Shown here piece after piece: positions 45,885 through 54,922 of a stretch of 64,000 bases of DNA. Numbering within the stretch: position 1 is the stretch's first letter; every line of letters begins with the position of its first letter. The stretch is from Alphaproteobacteria bacterium (GTDB lineage Bacteria > Pseudomonadota > Alphaproteobacteria > UBA8366 > GCA-2717185): positions 22,028-86,027 of the forward strand of contig JBBDQU010000061.1 in NCBI GenBank assembly GCA_040905865.1, in the 5' to 3' direction. Below the pieces are notes generated by a model. It ran no database searches. It was not told where the DNA came from and worked only from the letters and a program-made list of their open reading frames with translations. A program made the position numbers and the translations under genes.

Positions 45885-48035
45885 ATGCCGTTACTCAATG
45901 GGCTTCGGGTGCTGCAGGTCGGCCCCGGACCGGGCGCCGCCGTCTGCGGCAGGATTCTGGCGGATCTGGGCGCGCGCGTTCAGACGCTGTCCGCAGGGCA
46001 GGCAACGCCACTGTGCCGCTGGCTGGATGACGGCAAACAACCGGTCGGGTCACTGGTCGCGGCGGCGCTGATCGTGTGCGAGGGCGCGCCGAAGGAATTG
46101 CTTGAGAAAGGTTGGGATGAGGCCTCGCTGCGCGCGCACGCCCCCGATGCGGTTGTCGTGCTGATCGGCCCGTTCGGGCAGACCGGACCGCTGGCGGATT
46201 GCCCGGCCAGCGACCTGACCCTGTTCTGCGCCAGCGGCATTGCCTATCTGCTCACCGGTCAGGTGGACGATCTGGGCGAGGCGCCGATCCGTCCCACCGG
46301 GCGTCAGTCCGCATTTATAGGCGGACTCGCTGCCGCCTGTGCCGGGATGCACGCCCTGCTGTCCGGCGACAGCGACCGCACCATCGACGTCTCCACCCAG
46401 GAGGCGCTGGCCACGCTGGCGATGACCGAAATGGTCCGGGCCGGGCTGGGCAGGGGAAGCTGGCAGCGCAGACGGCTTGCCGACGGCAACGGCGCGACCG
46501 TCACCATCCTGCCCGCCAGCGACGGCTATGTCGCCATCTCGCCGCGCGAGAACCATCAATGGACCGGATGGCTGACGGTCATGGGCAATCCGGACTGGGC
46601 TGACGATCCAAGGTTTGCGACGAAACCAGACCGGGTCGCCAATTGGGATGCGCTGTATCCGTTGCTGTGCGACTGGAGCCGCAAACACGCCAAGCGCCGG
46701 ATCGCCGATGCGGCGCAGAACGCCCATGTGCCCAGCTTCCCCCTGCAGGAACCGCATGAACAGCTGGATTCGGAACAGCTGGCGCAGCGCGGATTTTTCC
46801 GGTCCCTCGAAATCGACGGTAAATCCGTCCGGGCGCCCGGCAGCGCGTTCGGCATTTCAGGGGACGACGCGGGCGGCGACGCGCAACCGACCGCCAGTCA
46901 CCGCATGCCGCTCGCCGGAATCCGCGTGCTGGATTTCAGCTGGGTCATCGCCGGGCCGACGGCAACGCGCTATCTGGCGGCGATGGGTGCGGAGGTCATC
47001 AAGGTGGAGGCCCCTGGCAAGGGCGATCCGGGACGGGCGTCGGAACTGCACACGGTGCTGGGCCAGGGCAAGCGCGCCATCACGCTCGACCTGAAATCGG
47101 AAGACGGCCGCCGGGTCGCGCGCGACCTGGCGGCCAAATGCGACGTTCTGGTGGAAAATTTCGGCACCGGCGTCATGGAACGCTTCGGGCTGGGCGCAGA
47201 GGAACTGCGGGCGAAGAACCCGGCGCTGATCTATCTGTCCGCATCGGGGCTGGGACGGACCGGGCCGGAATCGCGCAAGGTCGCCTATGGCACGCTGCTG
47301 CAATGCTATGCCGGATTCGCGGGGCTGAACGCGCATCCCGGCGTGACTCCGCGAATCGGGTTCGCCTGGCTGGACCCGATGTGCGGGCTGAAGCTCGCCT
47401 TTATTGTCGCGGCGGCGATCTGGCGACGGCGCAAGTCAGGCATCGGCTGCCGCATCGATTTTTCGATGATCGAAGCCATGCTGTGGACGATGGCTGAACC
47501 GCTGCTCGCGACGCAGCTTGGCGAACGGGTAAAGCCGGGCGGGAATAGTTCGGCAGACCATGCGCCGCACGGTGTCTATCCGGCGCTGGGCGAGGATGCC
47601 TGGCTCGGGCTCGCGGTGAATAACGATGAACAATGGCGGGACATGTGCCGGATCGTTCCAGGGCTTGCCGCTTACCGGAAGTCCGGCTTTGCGGACCGGC
47701 AGCGGTTATGCGCGCAATTCGATCCCGTCATCGACGCATGGACGTCGGCGCGCAAATCGGCCGACGCCGCAGCACAGCTTACCGCCGCCGGAATCGCGGC
47801 ATCCACCGTTGCGACATCGCGCGACCTGTTCGACAGCGATCACCTGAAGGCCAGGGGATTCTGGGAACAGACGGATGCCGGAATGCTGCCGGGCCTGCCC
47901 TGGCGGGCCAGCTTCGGCCGGCGGACCGGGCCGGCGCCGGCGCTGGGCGCGGATACCGATTCGGTGCTGCGCGACGTGCTGGGACTTGACGACACCGAAA
48001 TCAACGCATTGCGGACGACCGGCGCCTTTGGCTGA
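45885..48035 (+). CDS. Tandem-domain CaiB/BaiF (class III) CoA-transferase
   Basis: 716-residue protein holding two CoA-transferase III units. The first (residues about 1-325) starts LNGLRVLQVGPGPGAAVCGRILADLGARV. The second, from about 335, starts LAGIRVLDFSWVIAGPTATRYLAAMGAEVIKVEAPGKGDPGR and continues with VLVENFGTGVMERFGLG and PALIYLSASGLGRTGP. A typical single-unit enzyme has about 400 residues. The first unit is diverged and shorter. A likely role is CoA transfer between acids in the catabolism shared with the enoyl-CoA hydratase and SDR that follow. Confidence 0.88.
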   Translation: MPLLNGLRVLQVGPGPGAAVCGRILADLGARVQTLSAGQATPLCRWLDDGKQPVGSLVAAALIVCEGAPKELLEKGWDEASLRAHAPDAVVVLIGPFGQTGPLADCPASDLTLFCASGIAYLLTGQVDDLGEAPIRPTGRQSAFIGGLAAACAGMHALLSGDSDRTIDVSTQEALATLAMTEMVRAGLGRGSWQRRRLADGNGATVTILPASDGYVAISPRENHQWTGWLTVMGNPDWADDPRFATKPDRVANWDALYPLLCDWSRKHAKRRIADAAQNAHVPSFPLQEPHEQLDSEQLAQRGFFRSLEIDGKSVRAPGSAFGISGDDAGGDAQPTASHRMPLAGIRVLDFSWVIAGPTATRYLAAMGAEVIKVEAPGKGDPGRASELHTVLGQGKRAITLDLKSEDGRRVARDLAAKCDVLVENFGTGVMERFGLGAEELRAKNPALIYLSASGLGRTGPESRKVAYGTLLQCYAGFAGLNAHPGVTPRIGFAWLDPMCGLKLAFIVAAAIWRRRKSGIGCRIDFSMIEAMLWTMAEPLLATQLGERVKPGGNSSADHAPHGVYPALGEDAWLGLAVNNDEQWRDMCRIVPGLAAYRKSGFADRQRLCAQFDPVIDAWTSARKSADAAAQLTAAGIAASTVATSRDLFDSDHLKARGFWEQTDAGMLPGLPWRASFGRRTGPAPALGADTDSVLRDVLGLDDTEINALRTTGAFG

Positions 48036-48073
48036 ACCGTCTATCCGGGCCCGACACGGTCATGAAACCGGCG

Positions 48074-48991
48074 TCAGTATTCGTCGCTGCGGTAGATTTC
48101 GTCCAGCCGCGCCTTGTCCGCCGGTGACGGTTCGGGCCAGGGTTCGCCGCGTTTGCGCAGCGCGCCGGTAAAGTTCGGCTTGCGTTTCTCGTTGAACGCC
48201 ATCCGCCCTTCCTCGCCATCCCATGTCGTCTGGATCAGCATCGTGTTCATCAGGTTCTGTACATGCCAGGCCTGATCGGTTGGCATGTCGCCGAACCGCA
48301 CCACGAATTCCTTCATCATGCGGGTTGCAACCGGCGGCATCTCGACGATATGCCGGGCCAGTTCCTCCGCCCGCGCCAGCAGGCGGTCATGCGGCACGAC
48401 TTCGTTGACCAGCCCGATGCGCAATGCTTCCGCTGCATCGAAGGGCAGGTCGGTCAGCAGGATTTTCATCGCATCGGCGTAGCGCAACTGCTTGGTCAGC
48501 AGGCTGGCCCCCGGCCCGTTGCCGAGCCAGCCCTGGCTGAGCAGCGCAAACTTGAAGCGTGCATGTTCCGCGCTGGCGATGCGGATATCGGTGGAGGACA
48601 GCAGGATATAGAGCCCGGCCCCCGCCGCCCAGCCGTTCACCGCGGCGATGACCGGCTTCCAGACGCGCGGATAGTGGTCGCCCATGCGCCCGTCTGCGCC
48701 GATCTTCGCGCCGTGCACATGCCCCGCCAGCGGCCAGTACATTCGCTGGGTGCGCAGGTACTCGCGCTCTTCTTCCGTGATGTCCGGACGGGTCGCCAGG
48801 TTATGGCCGCCGCAGAAATGCCTGTCGCCGGCGCCGGTCAGGATGGCGCAGCGAATTTCCCGGTCTTCCCACATGTCGATCCAGCATTCGGCGATTTCGT
48901 CCGAATTCCGGTGGTCCAGGATATTCGCCTTTTCCGGATTGTTGATCGTGATATAGGCGACCCCGTCGCGCTTCTCATAATCGATACTCAT
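48074..48991 (-). CDS. Enoyl-CoA hydratase/isomerase family protein
   Basis: Crotonase-fold enzyme of 305 residues starting MSIDYEKRDGVAYITINNPEKAN. The oxyanion-hole blocks are GDRHFCGGHNLATRP and PVIAAVNGWAAGAGLYILLSSTDIRIAS. One catalytic Glu position of the hydratases is not evident in the second block, so another crotonase-type reaction is possible. The C-terminus is an extended trimerisation helix. It is divergent from the SDR gene, 129 bp away. Confidence 0.9.
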   Translation of the reverse strand: MSIDYEKRDGVAYITINNPEKANILDHRNSDEIAECWIDMWEDREIRCAILTGAGDRHFCGGHNLATRPDITEEEREYLRTQRMYWPLAGHVHGAKIGADGRMGDHYPRVWKPVIAAVNGWAAGAGLYILLSSTDIRIASAEHARFKFALLSQGWLGNGPGASLLTKQLRYADAMKILLTDLPFDAAEALRIGLVNEVVPHDRLLARAEELARHIVEMPPVATRMMKEFVVRFGDMPTDQAWHVQNLMNTMLIQTTWDGEEGRMAFNEKRKPNFTGALRKRGEPWPEPSPADKARLDEIYRSDEY

Positions 48992-49120
48992 GCTCGGCTT
49001 CTCCCCCATTTTTCCGCCGCCCCATCCTGGGCGCGGTGTGGTTGACAGTAATTTAACGCCGCCCCACGATGGAAACCGAATCGACACTCGAAAATCAGTG
49101 AAATCGGAAGGAAGAGACAT

Positions 49121-50041
49121 ATGGGCATGCTGGACGGTCGCGTCGCGATCTGCACGGGTTCAGGCAGGGGCGTGGGCAAGGAAGTCGCCAAGATGTTCGC
49201 GGCGAATGGCGCGAAAGTTGTCGTCAACGACCCGGGCGTCGGCGGCGGCGGCGAAGGCGGCGGCACCGATCCGGCCCAGGAAACCGTCAACGAAATCAAG
49301 GCGGCCGGCGGCGAGGCCGTGGCCAATTTCGGTTCGGTCGCGAAATACGAGGACTGCCTCGACATGGTCACCCAGGCGCGCGACGAATTCGGCGGGCTGC
49401 ATATCCTGTTCAATCCGGCCGGCATCCTGCGCGACCGCATGTTCCACAAGATGTCGCCGGATGACTGGCAGGCGGTGATGGACGTGCATCTGAACGGCCA
49501 TTTCAACTTCTTCCGCTCGGCGATCAACCTGCTGCGCGATCAGGAATACGGGCGGTTGATCATGGTCGGCTCCACCTCCGGGCTGCTGGGCAATATCGGG
49601 CAGGCGAATTACGGCGCGGCCAAAATGGGCATCGCCGGGCTGTCGCGGATCGTGGCGATGGAGAACGCCAGCAAGAATATCACCTGCAACGTCATCTGCC
49701 CCTCGGCGGATACCCGCATGACCCGCGCCGTGCCGACGCCGAAGGATCCGGCCGCCGCCGCGATCCGTGAAGAGCGCCTGCGCCGCAGCCCCGCCGACGC
49801 GATTGCGCCGCTCTGCACCTTCCTCGCGTCGGAAGGCGCCGGTTATGTCAACGGCCAGATCTTCCATCAGCGCGGCTCGGAACTGTCGCTCTACAGCCAG
49901 CCCCGTCCGGTCAAGATGGTGCACAAACAGTATGGCTGGACGCCGGAAGCGATCGCCGAGGTCGCCATGCCGTCGCTGAAGAACAATTTCTTCGAAATGG
50001 GCGATTCCCGCGCGGTCCATCCGGGCACGCCGCTGGAATAG
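49121..50041 (+). CDS. SDR family oxidoreductase
   Basis: Short-chain dehydrogenase of 306 residues, of the multifunctional beta-oxidation type. The NAD(P) fingerprint is CTGSGRGVGKEVAKMFA, followed by VVVNDPGVGGGGEGGG, the glycine-rich insert seen in HSD17B4-like 3-hydroxyacyl-CoA dehydrogenases. The serine is in MVGSTSGLLG, and the Tyr/Lys in NYGAAKMG. Together with the divergent crotonase it could carry out hydration and oxidation of an acyl-CoA. Confidence 0.92.
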   Translation: MGMLDGRVAICTGSGRGVGKEVAKMFAANGAKVVVNDPGVGGGGEGGGTDPAQETVNEIKAAGGEAVANFGSVAKYEDCLDMVTQARDEFGGLHILFNPAGILRDRMFHKMSPDDWQAVMDVHLNGHFNFFRSAINLLRDQEYGRLIMVGSTSGLLGNIGQANYGAAKMGIAGLSRIVAMENASKNITCNVICPSADTRMTRAVPTPKDPAAAAIREERLRRSPADAIAPLCTFLASEGAGYVNGQIFHQRGSELSLYSQPRPVKMVHKQYGWTPEAIAEVAMPSLKNNFFEMGDSRAVHPGTPLE

Positions 50042-50100
50042 GCGCCACCGGTCATACCGTCGAATACGGGCGCGCAACGCCGCGCAACAGGGAGGATACC

Positions 50101-51117
50101 ATGTATCACGTCTATGTCACTGTCTCGGGCGAAGGCCGTATCGCCCGTTTTTCGATGGATCCCGAAACCGGGATATTGCGCTTCAAGGGCAACACCTTCG
50201 CATCCGGCAGACCGGCGCCGCTGGCCATGACGCCGGACCGCAGGTTCGCCTATGTCGCGCGGCGCGACGATCTGAAACTCACCAGCTACGCGCTCGATTC
50301 GATGAGCGGCATGCTGACCGAAATCAACACTATCCCGGTCGAATTCGACCCCTGCTACCTGGGCACCGACCGGACCGGCAGATGGCTGCTCTCGGCCTGT
50401 TACCTGGGCCACAAGGCCGGGGTGCACCGCATCGGCGACGATGGTTCGCTGGAATACCCGCCGGTGGAATGGCTGACCACGGCGCGGGGCGCGCATTGCT
50501 TCCGCACCGACCGTTCGAACAAATTCGCCTTCGTGCCGCATATCGACGGGCATGGCGCGCCGAACACGATCTACCAGTTCAAATTCGACGAAAAGACCGG
50601 CCGCATCACGCCCAACGAGTCGGCGAAAGTGAAGCAGCCGAAGAAAACCGGCCCCCGCCATTTCACCTTCCATCCGACGAAGGACATCCTCTATTTCTCG
50701 AACGAGCAGGGCTGCAGCGTCAGCGCCTATCGTTTCGACCCGAAGGCGGGCACCCTGTCCCGCTTCCAGACCGTCACCACCCTGCCCAAGGGCTGGAAGG
50801 GCGACAATACCTGCGCCCAGATCCACATGACGCCCTGCGGGCGTTTCCTGTATGCGCCGAATCGCGGCCATGACAGCATCGCGCAGTTCGCGGTCAACCC
50901 CGACACGGGCAAGCTGAAGGCGCTGGGCCATGTCGAGGCCGAACCGCGCCCGCGCACCTTCAACATCGATCCGGCAGGGAAGTTCCTCGTCTCGGCCGGG
51001 CTGGATTCGGGACGGCTGCGCACCTACCGGATCGGCGAGGACGGCCGCCTGGAGCAGACCGGCAGCACCACCGTCGGCAAGGACCCGATGTGGGTCAGCA
51101 TCGTCCCGGCGGGATAA
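50101..51117 (+). CDS. Lactonase-family beta-propeller protein
   Basis: 338-residue seven-bladed propeller of the 3-carboxymuconate cyclase/6-phosphogluconolactonase (Pgl) type. Repeated blades are visible, for example GRIARFSMDPETGILRF, FDPCYLGTDRTGRWLLSACY, GPRHFTFHPTKDILYFSNEQGCSVSAYRFDPKAGTLS and RTFNIDPAGKFLVSAGLDSGRLRTYRI. There is no signal peptide. The exact lactone is unknown. The ATG follows GGGAGG. Confidence 0.9.
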   Translation: MYHVYVTVSGEGRIARFSMDPETGILRFKGNTFASGRPAPLAMTPDRRFAYVARRDDLKLTSYALDSMSGMLTEINTIPVEFDPCYLGTDRTGRWLLSACYLGHKAGVHRIGDDGSLEYPPVEWLTTARGAHCFRTDRSNKFAFVPHIDGHGAPNTIYQFKFDEKTGRITPNESAKVKQPKKTGPRHFTFHPTKDILYFSNEQGCSVSAYRFDPKAGTLSRFQTVTTLPKGWKGDNTCAQIHMTPCGRFLYAPNRGHDSIAQFAVNPDTGKLKALGHVEAEPRPRTFNIDPAGKFLVSAGLDSGRLRTYRIGEDGRLEQTGSTTVGKDPMWVSIVPAG

Positions 51118-51121
51118 GCCG

Positions 51122-52033
51122 CTACTCCACAAGATCCCAATACGGCCGCCCGCCGAAGCGTTCCATCAGGAAATCGGTGAACAGGCGGATTTTGGCGGAG
51201 AGGTGCCGGGTCGGCGGGTAGATGGCCGACAGAATGACTTCCGGCGGCCTGTAATCATGCAGGATGGTCACCAGCCGTCCCGCCTGCAGGTCCGGCCCCG
51301 AAATGAAACTCGGCGACAGGATAATGCCGAGGCCGCGCACCGCCGCATCGCACAGCACCTGCCCGTTATTGGACACCATCGCCGGGTCTATATGGACGCC
51401 GATGCTGCCCTCCGGCCCGTTCAGCCGCCACATCCCGCCACTGGAAAGGTTGCCGTAATGCAGGCAGCGATGGCGCCGCAGTTCCGACGGATGCCGCGGC
51501 GTGCCATGCGCCGCGAGGTATTCGGGCGACGCGCAGAGGGCCCGCTTCGTCTCGCAGATACGGAAATCGACCAGTGTCGATTCCTCTTGCGGTTCGGCGA
51601 TGCGGATGGCGAGGTCGAAGCCTTCCTCGATGATGTCGACGAAACGGTCGTTGAGGTTCAGTTCGATGGTGAGGCCCGGATGCCGCGCCATGAAGTCGGC
51701 GACCGCCCGGCCGAGATGCATCACCCCGAATGACATCGGCGCATTGACCCGTAGCCGGCCCACCGCCGCCGCATGGGATTCCGCAACGTCGCGTTCGGCT
51801 TCGTCCAGCGCCGCCAGGATCGCCTTCGCACGGTCATAGAAGGCGACGCCGTTCGCGGTCGCCGAAACCCGGCGGGTCGTGCGGTTCAGCAGTTGGACGC
51901 CAAGTTCGTCTTCCAGCGCGATAACGAGCCGGTTTACCGCCGAACGCGACTGCCCCAGCAGCCGGGCCGCCGCGGCGAACCCGTCCGCCTCGACAACCGT
52001 TACATAGGTACGCAGCGCCGCAAATTTATCCAT
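51122..52033 (-). CDS. LysR-family transcriptional regulator
   Basis: 303-residue regulator with an N-terminal winged helix (MDKFAALRTYVTVVEADGFAAAARLLGQSRSAVNRLVIALEDELG) and a C-terminal substrate-binding domain. It is divergent from pirin and wrbA, the usual arrangement for a LysR protein controlling quinone- or electrophile-response genes. An inverted repeat just upstream (52055-52074) is the likely binding site. Confidence 0.93.
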   Translation of the reverse strand: MDKFAALRTYVTVVEADGFAAAARLLGQSRSAVNRLVIALEDELGVQLLNRTTRRVSATANGVAFYDRAKAILAALDEAERDVAESHAAAVGRLRVNAPMSFGVMHLGRAVADFMARHPGLTIELNLNDRFVDIIEEGFDLAIRIAEPQEESTLVDFRICETKRALCASPEYLAAHGTPRHPSELRRHRCLHYGNLSSGGMWRLNGPEGSIGVHIDPAMVSNNGQVLCDAAVRGLGIILSPSFISGPDLQAGRLVTILHDYRPPEVILSAIYPPTRHLSAKIRLFTDFLMERFGGRPYWDLVE

Positions 52034-52054
52034 AGCAATCCAATTGTATTATTT

Positions 52055-52074
52055 TATAGGACAATATGTCTATA
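52055..52074. promoter_or_regulatory. Candidate LysR operator between lysR and pirin
   Basis: TATAGGACA and TGTCTATA face each other around ATA, an inverted repeat with one extra base in the left arm. It is 22-41 bp upstream of the lysR start and about 95 bp upstream of the pirin start. Confidence 0.5.
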
Positions 52075-52119
52075 TTTATCCTTATTGTCGATTTTTCCGG
52101 TAGGGGCAATATTCGTGAC

Positions 52120-52142
52120 CAACAGAGACAGAGACAGAGACA
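52120..52142. repeat. Tandem hexamer AGAGAC repeat before pirin
   Basis: AGAGAC occurs three times in tandem followed by a partial copy, just ahead of the pirin ribosome site (CGGAGGT). It may be only a simple repeat. Confidence 0.7.
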
Positions 52143-52167
52143 CATACCCGTAACGGAGGTTTCGACC

Positions 52168-52869
52168 ATGAACACACTTCGACTTTCCGAACATCGCGGC
52201 CATGCCAATCTGGGCTGGCTGGACACGAAACACAGCTTCTCCTTCGGTCATTACCACGATCCGGCGCATATGGGCTTCGGCGCATTGCGCGTCATCAACG
52301 AGGACATCGTGGAACCGGGCGCCGGCTTCGACACGCATGGCCACCGCGACATGGAGATCGTCACATATGTCCTGGACGGCGCGCTGGAGCACAAGGATTC
52401 GATTGGCACCGGTTCGGTTATCCGGCCGGGCGAGGTGCAGCGCATGACCGCCGGCACCGGCATCCGCCATAGCGAGTTCAATGCTTCGCAAAGCGAGAAG
52501 GTGAAGCTGCTGCAGATCTGGATATTACCGGAAACGCAGGGGCTGGCGCCCGGCTACGAGCAGAAGGCCTTCCCCGATACCGACCGGCAGGGTGTGTTGC
52601 GGTTGCTCGGCTCCCGGGACGGCCGCGACGGATCGGTGACCATCCATCAGGATGTATCCCTGTACGGGTCGCTGCTGAATACCGGCGAGCAGGTGACGTT
52701 CGACTTGAAGCCGGGACGCAAGGCCTGGATCCAGATCGCGAATGGCGCGGTTACCGTAGGGGTCCAGCCGCTGCAGTCCGGCGACGGAATGGGCCTGGAG
52801 ACGCCCGGCTGCATCACCATTACCGCAACCAGCGAGGCAGAATTTCTGCTGTTCGACCTGGCCGCCTGA
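52168..52869 (+). CDS. Pirin family protein (bicupin)
   Basis: Iron-binding bicupin of 233 residues, of the YhhW/YhaK group. It starts [32 protein letters not shown]. The metal ligands are in [22 protein letters not shown] and [13 protein letters not shown]. Some members open flavonols such as quercetin. The second cupin half lacks metal residues, as usual. It is probably controlled by the divergent LysR protein, and wrbA follows 29 bp later, giving an operon. Confidence 0.93.
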   Translation: MNTLRLSEHRGHANLGWLDTKHSFSFGHYHDPAHMGFGALRVINEDIVEPGAGFDTHGHRDMEIVTYVLDGALEHKDSIGTGSVIRPGEVQRMTAGTGIRHSEFNASQSEKVKLLQIWILPETQGLAPGYEQKAFPDTDRQGVLRLLGSRDGRDGSVTIHQDVSLYGSLLNTGEQVTFDLKPGRKAWIQIANGAVTVGVQPLQSGDGMGLETPGCITITATSEAEFLLFDLAA

Positions 52870-52898
52870 TTCAATCAAACGCACAAAGGAAATTCATC

Positions 52899-53498
52899 AT
52901 GACCAAGCTTCTCGTTCTCTACTATTCATCCTATGGCCATATCGAGACCATGGCCGAAGCCGTCGCGGCCGGCGCCCGCGACGTCGATGGCGTCGAAGTC
53001 ACCGTCAAGCGGGTGCCGGAACTGGTGCCCGAGGAAGCGGCGAAAAAGAACGGCTTCAAGCTCGATCAGGCAGCGCCGGTGGCGACGCCAGGCGAACTGG
53101 CGGAGTACGACGCCGTGATATTCGGGACGCCGACCCGTTTCGGTAACATGGCGTCGCAAATGCGCAATTTCCTGGACCAGACCGGTGGACTATGGATCAG
53201 CGGCAAGCTGATCGGCAAGGTCGGCTCGGTCTTTACCTCCACCGGAACAGGCGGCGGCAACGAGACCACGATCACGAGTTTCTGGAATACGCTCGCCCAC
53301 CACGGCATGGTGATCGTCGGTCTGCCCTATGCCAGCCCGGAACTGTCCGATATCAGCGAAACCCGCGGCGGTTCGCCCTATGGCGCCGGCACCATCGCCG
53401 GCGCGGACGGGTCGCGGACACCCTCGGCCGCCGAACTGAAACTGGCCGGCGATCAGGGCCGGCATGTGGCCGGGATTGCCAAACGTCTCGCCGCCTGA
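52899..53498 (+). CDS. wrbA: NAD(P)H:quinone oxidoreductase, type IV (WrbA)
   Basis: Flavodoxin-like FMN enzyme of 199 residues reducing quinones by two electrons. [24 protein letters not shown] is the FMN-phosphate loop, [25 protein letters not shown] and [27 protein letters not shown] the flavin-ring blocks. It follows pirin by 29 bp; the two form a quinone-response unit with lysR. Confidence 0.97.
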   Translation: MTKLLVLYYSSYGHIETMAEAVAAGARDVDGVEVTVKRVPELVPEEAAKKNGFKLDQAAPVATPGELAEYDAVIFGTPTRFGNMASQMRNFLDQTGGLWISGKLIGKVGSVFTSTGTGGGNETTITSFWNTLAHHGMVIVGLPYASPELSDISETRGGSPYGAGTIAGADGSRTPSAAELKLAGDQGRHVAGIAKRLAA

Positions 53499-53562
53499 GA
53501 CGATCCGGCGGTGCGTGCGTACACGGCGCATCGCCGGAACCGATTCTCAGAAGGGCGTATCG

Positions 53563-54906
53563 ATGACAGTTGCAGTGGATTTCGGAAACTTCCTCACACG
53601 GACGACCTATGGCGACCTGCCGGACCAGGCGGTCGATCATGCCGCGATGCTGGTCGCCAGCACCATCGCCAGCGCCGCCAGCGGCAGGGATATCGAATCC
53701 GCGGCGATCATCCGGGACCTTGCCCGGGAACGGGGCGGCACGCCGGAGGCTTCCGTCTGGTTCGATGACGGCCCGAAACTGCCCGCCATCTATGCCGCCC
53801 GCGCCAACGCGCTGATGAGCGACGCGGCGGCTTCCGACGACAGCGACCTGCGCAACATCGTCCATGCCGGCACGCCGCTGACCGCCACCGCGCTGGCGCT
53901 GGCGGAGCGGACCGGAGCGAACGGCAGGGACATCCTGGCCGCGATGGTCATCGGATACGAGGCCGCCGGGCGAATCGGCGCCTCGGTTACCAACGGTATC
54001 AATAACATCGGTTTCCATGGCTGCCTGGGCGCGGCCTTTGGCGCGGCGGTGGCGGCGGCCAGGCTGCTGAAACTCAATGCCGCGCAGATGGCGCATACGC
54101 TGGCGCTGACATCCACCTCCATGGGCGGTTTGCGGGCGGCGGCGAATACCAGCATTTCGCGCGAATACCATGCCGGCCAGGCGACGATGGCCGGCATTGA
54201 TGCGGCGATGGCGGCGCAGAAGGGATATACCGGCGAACTCGGCATCTTTGAAGCGCCGAAGGGGTTCTGCGCCGTCTTCGGCGGCGGCAGCAGCGACGGC
54301 ATCACACGCGATCTGGGCCAGGACTGGGATATCGTTACCGATATGGCGGTCAAGCTGGTGCCAGGCGGGCACCATTACCATGCCATGGCGGAGGCGGCGG
54401 CCAATGCCGCGCGCGCCGGCGACATCGCGCCGGACGATATCGCCGCGATCATCGTATCCGTCCCGGGCATGAAAGCGCTGTCCCCGCCACTGCACCCGGC
54501 CAACCTGATCGACATGGCGCATAGCCCGGCCTATTTCACCGCGGCGGGCGCCGTGGACCGGACCTTCGGATGGGCCAATGCCAGCCCGGAAAAAATCGCC
54601 GACCCGGCCATCCATCGGGTCATCGACAGGGTGCGGGTCGGACCGGAACCGACGGAGAATATCGCCGCCTACCGGCAGGGCGCGACGGTGACCATCGAAA
54701 CAAAAAACGGCCGGTCGGTGACCGATACCGTCCATGTACCGAACGGCGCGGGCATGCTGGGGATCGACTGGGCGGATATCGACACGAAATACAGGGCGCT
54801 GGCGCCGCATGCGCTGGACAGCCGGCAGATCGCGGACAGCCTCGCGATCCTGCACGACTTCCGTCAGGTATCGGACATCGCCACGCTGATCGATTGCCTG
54901 CGGTAA
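53563..54906 (+). CDS. MmgE/PrpD family protein
   Basis: 447-residue member of the 2-methylcitrate dehydratase/immune-responsive-gene-1 family. VIGYEAAGRIGASVTNGINNIGFHGCLGAAFGAAVAAARLLKL is the core family block, with KLVPGGHHYHAMAEAAANAAR later. The family includes PrpD (methylcitrate dehydration) and cis-aconitate decarboxylase; no prpBC genes are adjacent, so the substrate is open. The ATG at 53563 starts the conserved part; longer versions run into wrbA. Confidence 0.88.
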   Translation: MTVAVDFGNFLTRTTYGDLPDQAVDHAAMLVASTIASAASGRDIESAAIIRDLARERGGTPEASVWFDDGPKLPAIYAARANALMSDAAASDDSDLRNIVHAGTPLTATALALAERTGANGRDILAAMVIGYEAAGRIGASVTNGINNIGFHGCLGAAFGAAVAAARLLKLNAAQMAHTLALTSTSMGGLRAAANTSISREYHAGQATMAGIDAAMAAQKGYTGELGIFEAPKGFCAVFGGGSSDGITRDLGQDWDIVTDMAVKLVPGGHHYHAMAEAAANAARAGDIAPDDIAAIIVSVPGMKALSPPLHPANLIDMAHSPAYFTAAGAVDRTFGWANASPEKIADPAIHRVIDRVRVGPEPTENIAAYRQGATVTIETKNGRSVTDTVHVPNGAGMLGIDWADIDTKYRALAPHALDSRQIADSLAILHDFRQVSDIATLIDCLR

Positions 54907-54922
54907 CCGCCGTAACGACGCG

